Below are positions 49,673 through 61,840 of a DNA stretch of 64,000 nucleotides, one piece after another; the stretch's first letter is position 1, and each line of letters starts with the position of its first letter. The stretch is from NCBI GenBank assembly GCA_018398575.1, contig JAGTXZ010000021.1, positions 2,294,001 through 2,358,000 on the forward strand, read 5' to 3'. This DNA is from Ampelomyces quisqualis (taxonomy: Eukaryota > Ascomycota > Dothideomycetes > Pleosporales > Phaeosphaeriaceae). The notes beneath the pieces were generated by a model, which searched no databases, was not told the DNA's origin, and saw only the letters and a list, made by a program, of their open reading frames with translations. The position numbers were made by a program, and so were the translations under genes.

Positions 49673-51200
49673 ATGTTCCATGCTGTTCCTCAGACTTTTG
49701 CTCCTCCACAATCACCATCACCCCCAACGGACAACATGCCTCCAGCACACGGAAGCCCTGCCATGAATACCCGTCCCAACGGCGAGCCGAAGCCCAGAAA
49801 GATGAGGGCTTCTTGCGATGCGTGCTCACGTGCCAAGGTACGATTGAGCATCTATACCATCCACATGCCTTCATGTTAACCTTTGGGCAGGTCAAGTGTG
49901 ACAAAGTGAGACCCACTTGCCATCGTTGCGGTAACATGGGCATCTGCTGCAACTACTCTCCATCAATGAGGTATGCGGCGTGGCATGACTTTAGAAACAA
50001 TGAATCCGGCATTGACATTAGCACAGATTGGGCAAGCCACGAAAGAACAGAAACCCGGATGGCACCATCATGCGCGAAGTGTCGCCTGCTAGCTCTTGCG
50101 GACCGATGGCGCCCCGACCTGACATGATTCCACGTACTACTGCGTATGCGTCTGAGAGCTCTCCGGAACCAACAGACCCGTTCTTCTTCGGCCCTGCCAC
50201 TCCAGAATATCACTACCAAGACGCCTTCATGTCCTCCGCCTTCGACGGCAGCCAATCCCCCGCATCCTACTCTGAAGCCGGCTCTCTCGTCAGCGGCTGG
50301 TCAAGTGATGACCATCTCATGTTTGGCACCCCAGCGGATATGCTCACGCCAATTCCCCAATTCACTCCCAGTGGTCCGCACTTCCACGGGCATGTGCGAA
50401 GCACAAGCATGCACAGCCAGCCAGATATGTTCGCATCCATGGACTCATTGAACTCGCCATTGCTTCCTAGCCAGCCATTCTTCCCCTTGACGGATCCAAT
50501 GTTCACCCAAGACAAGATGGCTAACTCACCTCCTCCAATGATCCCTGCGCCTTTACCAACTCCGCCAGCATCTGCTGCTCTCCACGGCCACGACTGCACG
50601 CAGTTTGCGTTCCAAACCCTCAATAGCTTGTATGCACCGCCTTCTTCGCAGCCATCTGTCAATGACTTCAACGGCACTTCGATTGGACTCCCCACTCTGG
50701 ATGCCGTTCTTTCGACCAACAAGGCTGCAGTCGATAAGCTCTACGTTCTCCTCGGCTGCCCTTGCTCGTCCAACCCACACTTCTCCACTACCATTGCCTT
50801 TGCTGTTACCAAGATTCTTTCTTGGTACCAAGCCATTGCTTGTGTTCACGACGCTGAGGACTCGTCCATCAACGCTCCGATGGAAGCCTTTACACACACC
50901 TCAATCTCCCTGGGCGACTTTGGATTAAAGGTCGAGGATGAGGACACCTTCCGCACACAGCTTGTCCTCAGCGAGCTTCGCAAAGTCGAGAAGCTCATCG
51001 ACAAGTTCTCTGAGCGCTACTGCAAGGCCGCCAACCCTGCCAAGACAGGCATCGAGGGCGGCGTGTACGGTGCTTTGGAACAACTACTCCGCACCCGGGT
51101 ACGGGACACCTTCAAGGCTACCATGCGCACTGCACCCGAGGATATCAAACGCCAGGTCGCCTCGCGCTCGCAAAATCGCGTCCGCTTCAATACCCTGTAA
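49673..51200 (+). CDS. Zn2Cys6 transcription factor with AflR-type C-terminal domain
   Basis: Fungus-specific nuclear regulator. Exons are 49,673-49,837, 49,891-49,970 and 50,027-51,200 (introns of 53 and 56 bp), giving 472 residues. The zinc cluster is split by intron 1 and reads C48-x2-C51-x6-C58-x6-C65-x2-C68-x5-C74, joined as SRAK-VKCDK. A basic linker follows (LGKPRKNRNPDGT), close to the linker of AflR. Residues about 95-310 are Pro/Ser-rich and low in structure, as in activation regions. The C-terminal part from about 318 (LLGCPCSSNPHF, then ILSWYQAI) is the AflR-type regulatory domain. AflR itself controls the aflatoxin/sterigmatocystin clusters, and relatives control other polyketide clusters. 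No polyketide synthase or other biosynthetic gene is visible in this window, so the target is unknown and I give no symbol. Confidence 0.9.
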
Positions 51201-53941
51201 ATGCTTTGCCGCGATTTAGCGCCTCTCTTTCATCGATTGTAGCAACCAGTTCGTTCAACGGTTTCACGATACCATTACCAGCCGAGCCACCCTTGTCGTC
51301 GCTCGCAATCTAGATCTCCTCGTTCTACGTACATCTACCAGGATTTTTTCGGGAGCCTTTTGGGCCCGAAAGTGGTTTGTCTAGTACAATCACAGTTCAT
51401 TATCTGATTTCGTCTTGTCATCGCGTCTTGTCTGCCTCGTTCTCTCAGCGCTCTGCTATTTTTGTATATATTTTTGGAGACTGGTGAGGAGTGCCAAGGT
51501 AGTCAGAGGCTATGCAGTTACAAGGGTGTAAGGCAAGCAGGCAACCTTGTTATCTCTAGGCAATGCGACACTAGCATCGCGCTTACACCACAACGAGCAA
51601 ATGAATGGAATGCTACGCTATACAAAATGTCCCCGTCACTCGCAACCTTTGTTCTGAATCATGCGTCGGATAGTCTAGTCTCTTTACCTCTATTATTCCG
51701 AGCACGATAGACGATGCGAATGGTTCTTGCCTTCTCACGCCATCTGCAGGCCACGCCATGCTCCCACCAAATTTTACAAACCTGCACGTATGACGACAGC
51801 CTGGAGCTGCAGGATACGAGTGCTCCACCCGTTCACTGCAACAACGCATAGATTAGGTTACGGGCCTCAGATTTTCGCATATGAAAATGTCTTCGCCGAC
51901 TCCCACGATCGTGAACTCCCACGCACGTTTTGGCGCGGGAACAAAGGCCCCCAAGCACCCGGATCAGATAAATGACCCACCCGCTTGAGGACAGATAATT
52001 TACCCGGCATCTTGGTTTGGACTGATTAGCACGAGCCTCGAGGCAGACTCGCGATTCGATTGACAAAGTTTTACGACTGTGGAGACGGATAAGCGCCCAC
52101 TAAGATTTTGGGGGCAAAGAAGCTGAGCTGCGCAGGTAATTACTCCGTACGTTGGAGAGATTGGTCGACAATGTCTCTCGACGACGCGCTGGCATCCCTT
52201 TTTCCCTTGTGCCTCAGTGCTAGGAGTATCGTAGACATTGGAACTAACCGCCAGTCTATGCGCTGCTGCACTGGCGTTACTATCGATTGAGGACACGAGC
52301 ATCTCGAGAAGAACCCAACATCGTGTGCCGTCATCGCGAGCCGTCACTCGTAATCACTGTGCTGCCGCTAATTAAGTAGGCATCTGTCACCCGCTGCGGA
52401 GAGGGAAGATACAAGCAAATTATTGTGCGGGTGGCTTCCCGCCTGCGCCAGGTATGGGAGCGGATCGTCTTACACCACTACTACGCCAGGACAGGCGAAG
52501 TACTCCGTACCAAGGGTGGATATATGCTGGCGTGGCGTGAGTTGTCAATAGTATACGGGGCCGGGAGCGCAGATTGGCGGAAAGCTAGTATGTGAGATAC
52601 ATTCCGAGGCAGCAAACGTGCCATATTCAGCGCGCCAGTGTCTGGAGGAATTCCTACTCACGAGCAACAAAATCCCTGCTACGAGAAGCTTGCAGCTGTG
52701 ACTATGCAAGATCGACTTTTGGACAAAGTCGATCCTACTCAACATGGCAGGATGGCAAAGGATGCACGCGAGACGGGTCTCGCCCCCTTGCGAGCTTGGA
52801 CGACCTGTTCGCAGTGGAACCCCCAGCGGAGCACATCACCTGACCATCTCGCACGCGAGCCTGTCGTTGGATAGGTAACAAACGTTGCCTAGCCGTGCGC
52901 TCGCAGGCGCTTCCTTCTCCGCTACACAAGTGCAGATCCACGACGAGTCGCGCCGCCTCTGCCAAGTTTTGGACAGCTTGCTTTCCCGCCCACATGCTGC
53001 ACTATGCTACTGTACACCCCACTGCGCTGTCCATCAACTAAGAACTCCCAGCACCAACCCCTTTTGTTAGCCGGACGCTCGAAACGGGAAGCTCCACTAG
53101 GAATGGTATCCGGGCTCTGCACGTTTTCTTCTACTTTGAGCTACCTCGGGCGGCTTTGGGATCGTGTGATTGGAGGATATAGATCAACATGCAGGTGCAG
53201 GCGTACGTGTGATAGAGGGGAGTAAGTTACTTTGCAGCAGGGTTCGTGGGATCTGTCTTACAGGCTACAGCATCCCTTGACGCAGTCGTTGCGCAAAGTG
53301 CTTTTTGCGGAGGTGGTTGCATGAGAGGTGGGTTCAAGAAGTGCTCCGGTCAGACAACGAACAAGGCGCAAGGACGCTGCAGTAGGTTTGGGGTTATTTC
53401 AATCGAGGCGTCTACCTATGGTACTGTCATGTCCTCATAATCCCATGTGTCTCCGAAGACTGCGACGAGTTGTGCCAACTGGCTGATGACAACGCGAGCT
53501 TCCCCATGCAAGCCACAGCCTCATAGGCGTGCGGGTGGAGAATTGTGGCCCTCGGAAACACCCGTGAGCCTCTTCTGGGCGCTTTCTTCTGTGCAGCTCG
53601 CAAAGAGTCTCACTGCTCATGAAATGATGTTGTCTACAAACAGCTATTTCGCTGCGAGCAACGTCTCGCGAGTATCTTCAGCATTCTAAATCCGCACGTG
53701 GTTGCACAAGGGCCACCACACTTTCAGCCATGTGGCCTGCTGTCTGACGGCGTCGTTCGAACCCGTCGCAGGGGTCAGACCCAGCAACAGTGAAACAGCG
53801 GCACCTCGCAGCCTCATGCATCTCGGTATGTATGACAGCGGAACCAAATAGTCGGACTGCCATGTCGAGTCTAGTTGGGAATGTCAGATAATAGCACTAG
53901 CTAGATGAAGTGGTGAAAGATGAAGATCAGTCCAGTGTGTA
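51201..53941. other. 2.7-kb region without a supported gene
   Basis: The first few hundred bases are the 3' flank of the regulator gene. The rest is GC-balanced with short overlapping open frames only. The 10-mer TACTCCGTAC occurs at about 52,140 and about 52,500, the only recurrent motif I noticed. The region ends at the target duplication of the hAT element. Confidence 0.5.
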
Positions 53942-53949
53942 TCAACCCG
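53942..53949. repeat. hAT target-site duplication, left copy (TCAACCCG)
   Basis: The exact 8-bp sequence is repeated at 57,101-57,108 on the other side of the element. An 8-bp duplication is the hAT superfamily footprint. Confidence 0.85.
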
Positions 53950-56900
53950 CAGCGCCGGGAGTGGGCAGTACTACTGCGGTATACGGCTACCGTCTACGGC
54001 TGACTAAGCAGTAAGTAGCGTAGGGTGAATAGGTAGGTCTGTAACTGTAGTAGTAACAAATTAAGAGCGTAGTAGTAACTGTTTTAGAGCTGTAGTTACA
54101 ATTAGTACGGTCAAATTTTTAGAGATTGCTAGTAGGCTGGCGGGCTACTGTAAGGTCTGTTGTAGTCACAAAACGTTAGCTTTAGCCTAGCAAATATTAA
54201 CACAGCCTAACTAGCCTATGCCTAGCTAGGTAAGTATATAAGAGCAGCTATACTTTATACGCACTCTTTTTATTACTACCTCTTCTGCTATTAAAATAAG
54301 CTGTGTATCTTGCTTACAAGCGTTATCTAGTTAATCTACTCTAAGTATTTTCTATGCTGCAGTATTATAGCGCCTTTAGAAAGCTGCTGCTCTTCTCTCT
54401 TTATTGTTACTATCTCTCTTGCTATCTACAAACTCTGTTATATCTAATTAGCTACGTTAATTGCAGCAGTAGCCTAAGAGCAAGTATAAGGTGCTAGGCA
54501 TGTTATTTAAGGTAGATTTTAATTATGTAACGCTTAACAATAAGAGGCTAGTAGGTAATTAGTTAGGATAAGTAACTAAGTGCAGTATAAGAGTATGCTA
54601 AAGGGCAGGCAGCTACCTTCTATAATATAGCGTTATAGAGTTAAGCTTAAGTATAAGGATAATAAAAGCTTAATACTAAAGCTATTTTTGTGTAAGCTTT
54701 GCTATTAAAGTTAGGCTTTAAATAACGCTAAACTAGTGTCTAGTACTTACTATATATATAAGTATATAAAGCAGGTTTATTAAATTAATCTAAACACTAG
54801 CTTGTTACCTAAAACGCCTTATTAACTATAGTTTTTAACGCTCTTTAAAGCTGCAAAGATAGCTAGGTTAGGAAGAATAGCTACTTATACTCTATAGCAA
54901 GAGAAAGCTCTTTAGAAAGCTCTAGTAGACTAGGTAATTGCTAGGGATGTATTATGTAAGCTTTGCAAATGCAACTTTAGCAGGCTTCTAAGGTCTTTTT
55001 ACTTAGAATTAAAGCGCGCTGCTTGCAGCACTACTAGATACGTATAAGACTATATAGGAGTACATTCTAAAGTTATTAGAGCAGTATAAAGGCAAAGTAA
55101 AGGACTTGTTAATAAGAGGAAGAAGTAGGATTAGTATTAGCGTTAATATATAGATGTTATCTAACTACCTAAGCTTTCTTAGTATTATAGCTTATTTTGT
55201 TAGTACGTGTACTTCTTAGCGCTCTACTTTGCCTAAAAATATATAAAAGCAGCTAGATTATATGCTCTAGTATTACGTATAATATATTACTTTAAGACTA
55301 AGCAAGTTTTTATATTAGCTAGCAGAAAAATTAAAACAACTAATAAGGACCTAAATATTAACTTTAAGCAACGTAATATACTTATTGCTTTTTACAGCCT
55401 CTTTAGAGACTATACTAGAGCTGCTTAGGCTGTTATTATACGCAATACTATTAATTACTACAAAATATTCTAAAAGTTCTACTATTTTATAGGTAATAAC
55501 ACGTTAAGTAACAACTTTACACTTATTAACAGTCTAAACTTTTATCCTAACGTTTACTTTGCTTAATACTAATATATATGCTGCGCTAGCTATATAATTA
55601 ATCTAGTTGTAAAGGTAATAATATATAGAGATAGAGTAAGCAATTAAGAGGCAGAGCTTACTACTACTACTTCTAAAGAGTAGTTTAGGCTTTAGAGAAG
55701 GCTTAGAGTTATAGAATAGCTTTATAATTTTGTAAATACTATATGTAAGTCTTATAAGCGTTATAAGCTATTTAACTTAGTGCAACAAAAGGTTAATAAT
55801 AAGCTAATTTTTACTTTTAACACACTACAGCTTTACTAAGATAGCAGTATTTAATAGAACAGCGTCTACCTTATACTGCTTTGTTACTATAAACTAAGAG
55901 AGTATATTAACTGCTTTATCTATAAGCTTTAAGCTAATAATAACACTAATAATAATAATAACTATAACCTACTTACTAACACGCTTATAGAAGAGGATTA
56001 GAATAACGTTAAGAAGCTTACAGACTTCTTATAGGCACTATACAAGATAACAAAGAGGCTAGAAGGTAGTAATAGCTATAGCAGCTTTAAATTACTTTAG
56101 TAAACGCTGCCTAATTTGTAGGCTTTGTAAGTATATTATAATAAAGTAAGGAAGCAGCTACATAGCTTATATATAAGCTCTGCAATCTTACTAGGATATA
56201 AGAAGCTTAACACCTACTTTATTAGGTTGCTTATAGCTTTTAACATTAGTTACTACGCTGTAGCTACTATGCTCTATCTATAGCTCTGCTACAACTAGTT
56301 TTAAACGCAATAGAAATACTATCCTAATTAGTATAAAAAGGCGCTTAAGTTAATAGAGAAGGTGTTCTATAAGTATATTAATAAGAAGGCAGATTATAAC
56401 TTACAGAACTTATAGTTACTACCTATATTACGCTAAAAGCAGCTTAAAAATAATATTAACTCTAACAATCTATATAAGCGTACAATAGCTGTTAACTTCT
56501 ACCTACTTACAAATAATATAAATAAGTAGCAGCGTTAAGTTAGGCAGCTACAAGAGTACTTTAAGGCACTAGTAGTTAACTATACGTTAGTAAGTAAGGA
56601 CAACATAGAGCTACTTAAGCAGCTATAGAAGTAGTAGCTTAAAGTAGGCTGTAATTGTTATCTAATCCTCTTTAAGATTACTACAGATTTTCTTTTTATT
56701 CTAGCTACAAGCTGTAAGTGTAAGCGCTGCTTTAGCTTAGCTAAGAGAACAATTACGTGCAACTGTAATTTACTAGCTGCTAACACTATAGAAGCTCTAT
56801 AACTATAGAAGAACTAGCTGCTACGCAACGTAGTAAAGAGCTCCCTTAAGGATCTTAAAAAACACGTATAAGGAGTTAATTAAAAGCTAGCAATCCTAGG

Positions 56901-57100
56901 GTGCAATTTACAGCTTAGCAACAGTACCTAACTGTATTTGGCCTGTGCAGCAGTACTACTTGGCTTGTGCCACAGTACTACGGCTACGGAGCGTAGTTGT
57001 AACCTAGATTGTTACTACCGTAAGTAGTTCACTCAAAAGTGATCAGTAACGTAGTCTGATTGGCTAATCCGTAACGTAGTACTTACTGTTCCCAGCGATG
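53950..57100 (+). mobile_element. hAT-superfamily DNA transposon, complete in length, RIP-inactivated
   Basis: 3,151 bp between 8-bp duplications. The 11-bp ends CAGCGCCGGGA (53,950-53,960) and the reverse complement of 57,090-57,100 (CATCGCTGGGA) match at 9 of 11 positions, and they start with the CA typical of hAT termini. Inside, the + strand encodes a decayed transposase. A BED zinc-finger-like segment lies near 54,685-54,800 (LCKLCY, then a degraded His region). The hAT C-terminal dimerisation region at about 56,641-56,835 includes CFSLAKRTI and NTIEAL. TAG/TAA stops replace former Gln codons throughout, so it is dead. Subterminal regions (to about 54,140 and from about 56,980) carry repeated GTAGTAAC/GTAACGTAG words in both orientations and have escaped much of the AT bias, with CG dinucleotides retained. 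Confidence 0.88.
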
Positions 57101-57108
57101 TCAACCCG
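57101..57108. repeat. hAT target-site duplication, right copy (TCAACCCG)
   Basis: Exact match to 53,942-53,949. Confidence 0.85.
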
Positions 57109-60100
57109 TCGCCTGAAAATCTTAAGCTTTGTGCGTCTGTAGCTTAGCCAAGGACGCAGAGAACGAGGGCTTAATGACGCGTGCTGTTATCGGACACGAC
57201 AATGTGGAGACTACACCGGTGTCTTGCGGTTGTACAATTAAAACCGTGGCTTCAGATCTCTCGAGATCGAATGCAGCCCTTTTTCCTTCCATACGAGCTT
57301 TCAGGCTACACGACACGCGGAACGCGGTGCTGGAGGGCCTATAGATCGCTTGCACGAGAAGCAGCAGGGCTGAGCGCACACAGTCAGTCTCACATGCTAT
57401 ATCCAGTACCCCGTTTCTACAGCAGGGCTTCCCCGCAACCTTGTTCACTAACCGGTTCGCTGTCGATTTGCACCTCTCTGAAGATCAGTACTGGATTGGA
57501 AAGACTCTAGTACTTCCTGGCGCATGCGAGCGAACATGGCAGGGGTTATTGTGCAACGACAGGTCGAATCATCTCAACCGATATCAGATCAACGCCAACG
57601 AGAGTCTGCTGCTCATGTGCCATGAAATGCTAAGACACTGCTGACCCAATCACCGAGCGTTGCTGAATGCTGAGTCCTGACTGACCTATGTATGTACTAT
57701 GTAGGCTGATGCGCTGATCATTTCTCAGTAAATAGACCCTACTCGAGAATGGCGTACCAAGGTCCCGCGCAAGACATCAAGAAGTGGGGGTTTTGTTGAG
57801 TCTGACGACTATCACCGATTGAGAGGTGAGGAAGCTTTTTTGGTCCAAGGACCATGCAGCCACTGCTGACCATGTCCTCATTCTGGGTTTCGTTTTGGCC
57901 TCGAGTGTTCCTGGAGCGCTGATCTGTGGGATAGTGCTCACCTTTTCGCCTCAGGCAGGCAGACTGGAAGAAGAATTGCATAATAGTCCCGTCCTGCTAC
58001 ACGATGCGTGGCAAGGCAAGGTAGGTCGCTTTGGCCATCGGCTGCACACTGGTACATGTCGCCTTGCCTCAGGATTGTAATACGACGTAAGTGGATCTTC
58101 GCGATAGGCATTCTGTGGCCATATCGCTTCATAGAGGATACCTTCCACCTGCAAGCACCCAAATACAACGCTGACTTGTGCGGGCCGGGCAAATCTAGCG
58201 TGGTTCGAGAAGGTGCGCCACGTGAAAGGAAGCATGCACTGTTCGGGGTCTGAAACAGGATTAGGTAGCGAGGCTGGCCCGGTCAACAAGAGACGCGTTT
58301 GGTTGGATATAATAATAGGGGCTTACGTACGGAATGCATCTTTAGCCAGATGAAGCCAAGGTCACGGATGTCGAGATCGTCGAGCCGCTGCACAACGTAG
58401 TAGATTGCCCTGCTGAAGCACAAGTCTTCGACCGGAGGTTATTCTGGACCATGATGGCCGCTGAACAGCTCCCCAACCCAACCCCAGTCGTAGTGGTCAT
58501 GTAAGTTTTGGAGGCGCAAAAGCCTCGGACGCACCCAAGACAGTCGGACGTCGTGTTCGCGCATAAGGTAAGCACGCCCAGGAGCCAACAGAGCCTCCAC
58601 TCGGAGCTCCGTCCGACGGTGTTTGTGACACCGACATCCCGGACGATATGCATATGCTGCACTATCATGTCTCGCCAGGAAGACAGATGCCGTCATCTAT
58701 CAACACGTTGTCTTGGTACCGCAAGTACCGGTGCTTCGGCATCAGGGTTGACCGGACCCACACACAACGAAAGATAGGCAAACCGCAACAAACCTGTGCG
58801 ATCAATCCGATGGCTTGGTCTTCGGCATGCTGTGCGCTGAGATTCCCGTCCCGTCAAGCAAGCAAGCAACAGAGTGATCTTCCCGCACCAGATAACCCCA
58901 TCGCTTCCACGCTACTGCTCGCACGTAAGCCCCGCCACCTATCGTGAAGGACCGCAATACTTGCTGGATCAAGCTAAAGTACCGCTACATAATGACATGC
59001 AGGATCTTCTCCAGCTTGAGCGGGCCTCTGTCGCCTAGTCTTCTTCCTGTACACCGTCTCGCCTTGCCTGTATGGGTGCCTGCCAATCTACACCAACAGG
59101 CTGCGAAATGAAGTACCAAGGAAGGAAACGAATCTTGGCATGTATGGCAACGTCCTCTTGTTTGGCCAAGCGAGGGAGTGATGTTCCGGAGCATGCGGAT
59201 TACCACCTAGGTACCTGTAGGCTGTCGGTAGAGACTACCGCGCCAGTTTAGCAATGTCACCACGGCATGAGGTCGGCGAGCAAAGACTGCGCTGTATGAA
59301 GCGGCCACTGGAGAGACACGGCGGTTGGACTTGATGCCGCCGATTGAACTGTTGAGAAAGTGTTGAGCCGGCGAAATGTGGACGCCACTGATATCGTGGA
59401 CTTTGCGAGATACCCGTCTTGTTCATTGAGAAGCATGTAGCGTCTAGGAAGATCAGTAACTTCTAAGCTACATGAACTCAACGTCGATATGTGCTCCATG
59501 TCTTCAAATATCATGTCCGTCGGCCAAGTCCTATCTAGTAGTTCCAAGCGCGGAGAGGGTCGTTCGTTTACTTCTCTAACTCGGGATAATGGAATTGAAA
59601 ACCAGCAGCATGAGTCTGGCGGAATACTGTCAGAATCTTCTGCGTTAATCATGATAGAGAGTACAAGTACATCAACTCGCAAGTGTACGAGATCAACGTC
59701 GGACTGAAACCTCGCCTACTTCTATCGTTATGAGGTCTCTATCAAACACAGTACTTATGAGACTTGTGCTCACATATGTATCCAACGTCTTCGACGAGCC
59801 AATGAGACAAAGACTAGTCATAATTCGCGATCAATTGACCACACGTCAAATCTCGGTTAAGGCAGCTTGTCCATACTCAAGGGGTCGAAGAACATGATCA
59901 TACAGTTATCAGTATTCCCAGCTTTTGCTTAACCAATAGCTTAGAAGTGCTTGACCTATTGATTATATGTCCACTTGAAGCAAACTAGCATCATCTTTCC
60001 GACCACGTCTGTTTACTGCATCTCTAAAGCCAATAAGTTACACCTCGGTTCTATGAAATCACTTTCTTTTTGTTTTTTCACGCAGTTAGTCATATTTATG

Positions 60101-60637
60101 ATTCAGATTGCGTACTCGAGTACGTATCTTTGAAACGTCTGTCAGCCGTCCCCGCTTGTCCTCAACACCCCCGTCACAGCCTGAGACAGGACGTATGACC
60201 CCGGATAGGGGTTCAAGTATGAACTGATCTAGAAAGAGCACATGCCATGTCTTGGTGTAGAACACATTTAGTGTTTGTTGGTCGTGGAGCATATGTAGAC
60301 CATCATCTTGCACGTGCCGTTTCTACGCCTTGTAAAACGGACCGTTTATTTGTTCGCTTGCAGAAGACACACCGATGAGATAATTAGGAAGGAAAAATTT
60401 CAGGGCTTTGGAACGACAAGTTCTTGCAAGGCCAAGTTTGATCTTGCTGGCCTGGACAAGAACGAGACATTTCAGTACTGCACAGGACATAGAAATACAC
60501 ATTGCGAAAAGCTCGCAGTATCAAACACATCTGAAGTCGTACAGGGCTTCATTGGTCTACATAGGTTAGTTTTAAAAACGCGTGCGTTAAACTTTCGAAT
60601 CGTCCTTGTCTCGCGAAGACAACTCTCAACCCAAATA
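57109..60637. other. 3.5-kb region without a supported gene
   Basis: GC-balanced DNA with short open frames on both strands (for example 59,257-59,682, minus, 141 codons, and 58,342-58,668, minus). I recognise no domain or coherent exon chain. From about 59,700 the composition becomes more AT-rich with no open frame until the Nudix gene's 3' end. The open frame at 60,308-60,715 (+) runs into the Nudix gene antisense and looks like chance. Confidence 0.5.
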
Positions 60638-61192
60638 TCATACCTCATTTGCAGCCGTATCATTAATGATAAAAATCGCCCTCCTCAAAACCTCGCGGTC
60701 TGTTTCGAAATATAGTTTCTCAACTGCCTCTTCGCAGTCGAAGAACTCAGATCTGAACGTCGCCTCTCCAGGTCCTCTCTCCGCACTACCATCTTCCAAA
60801 ACAGCAATGAACCACCAAATAATCTTCACCCCATTTCCGCTCGGCACCTCCCGGACAGTGCACATGAAAGGTTCAGTAAGGCCTTCATGTACACGGGTTC
60901 TATCCGGTGCATCAGCAGCGTCTCCCTCGACAGTAACTCTCGTAGCCAAGCGCACAGGTAATAATTTGCTTCGATATCCAGTCTCTTCGTATAGTTCGCG
61001 AATAGCTGCGTCTTTTCGCGATTCGTTCATGTTACGGCGTCCCTTAACGAGCACCCATTCGTCTTTGGCGAGAATGTTGCCTAGGCAGACGCGTGCGGAG
61101 GACGGGGAGGAGAGGTCGAAGAGGATTGCGCCGCAGGACTCGACGAACTGCGAGGATGGGTATTGTTGAGTGGAGAAGTGGCTTGCGGCCAT
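60638..61192 (-). CDS. Nudix hydrolase
   Basis: Single-exon gene of 184 residues. The Nudix box G-x5-E-x7-REU-xEE-xGU is complete at residues 51-73 (G51, E57, R65-E66, E69-E70, G72; text GRRNMNESRKDAAIRELYEE). A preceding strand AKDEWVLVKG is the usual segment leading into the box, and WWFIAVLEDGS near 125-135 is a typical later strand. Nudix enzymes cut nucleoside diphosphates linked to another moiety, using Mg2+ held by the EE pair. The substrate cannot be told from the sequence; the lysine/glycine just before the box and the compact size resemble diadenosine or diphosphoinositol polyphosphate hydrolases. No signal or targeting peptide is visible, so it is probably cytosolic. Divergent from the aldo-keto reductase. 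Confidence 0.88.
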   Translation of the reverse strand: MAASHFSTQQYPSSQFVESCGAILFDLSSPSSARVCLGNILAKDEWVLVKGRRNMNESRKDAAIRELYEETGYRSKLLPVRLATRVTVEGDAADAPDRTRVHEGLTEPFMCTVREVPSGNGVKIIWWFIAVLEDGSAERGPGEATFRSEFFDCEEAVEKLYFETDREVLRRAIFIINDTAANEV

Positions 61193-61840
61193 TTTGACTG
61201 ACGATACTCGTGTTTAGTGATGGATTGAAGGTGCAAATAGATGTAAGGCTGTAGCCTAATGTAAGGGACTGAAGTCTGGGTACTGGTACGAGTCTTTTTC
61301 TGAGGGTCTTGGTCCCTTTCATGAAAGCCTGGGAGAATTTTTGTGTCAGCATTCCGGAGCCCTCTTTTGGCACGAGTGAGTAGCGTATTCTTCCTCAATA
61401 GGCTGCTCGTCATGAGGAATCATACTATGTTGCTTACAGATGAATGGCAGCACACTGATACCTAGGTACTTAGCCAGCCCTGAAGATGAAGGGGATGACA
61501 TTGCGTGTGCACGTGATTGCGCTTTATCTCCGTTCGTGGCTTGTTATATCCGAACTGCAACATGCACCAAGAAACTGACAGCAAAGCTGTGCGGGGCAGG
61601 TATCCAGGCAAGCTCTTGATGTTTCCATCTTAAATACCGATACATTCCAACATACAATTGCCGGTGCGGAGCTTCCTCTGAATACTGATACCATTCGACA
61701 GCCGAAAATACCTCCAACGTCATCGATGTGAACGATCCACTAGTATGCAATAATGACGATGTGTGGAGCGCAGAGTACCTCGCTAAATAGTACAAGTCGC
61801 GCCTCTAGACCGCTATTACATCTGCGTGTTTAAATGCAAA
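61193..61840. other. 648-bp divergent promoter region (Nudix / aldo-keto reductase)
   Basis: It contains both promoters. Minus-strand open frames at 61,044-61,413 overlap the Nudix start and leader and show no recognisable domain. No distinct TATA box or binding site stands out. Confidence 0.4.

Noticed and set aside
60308..60715. 135-codon frame (+) near the Nudix gene
   Set aside because: It overlaps the 3' end of the Nudix coding region antisense and shows no domain.
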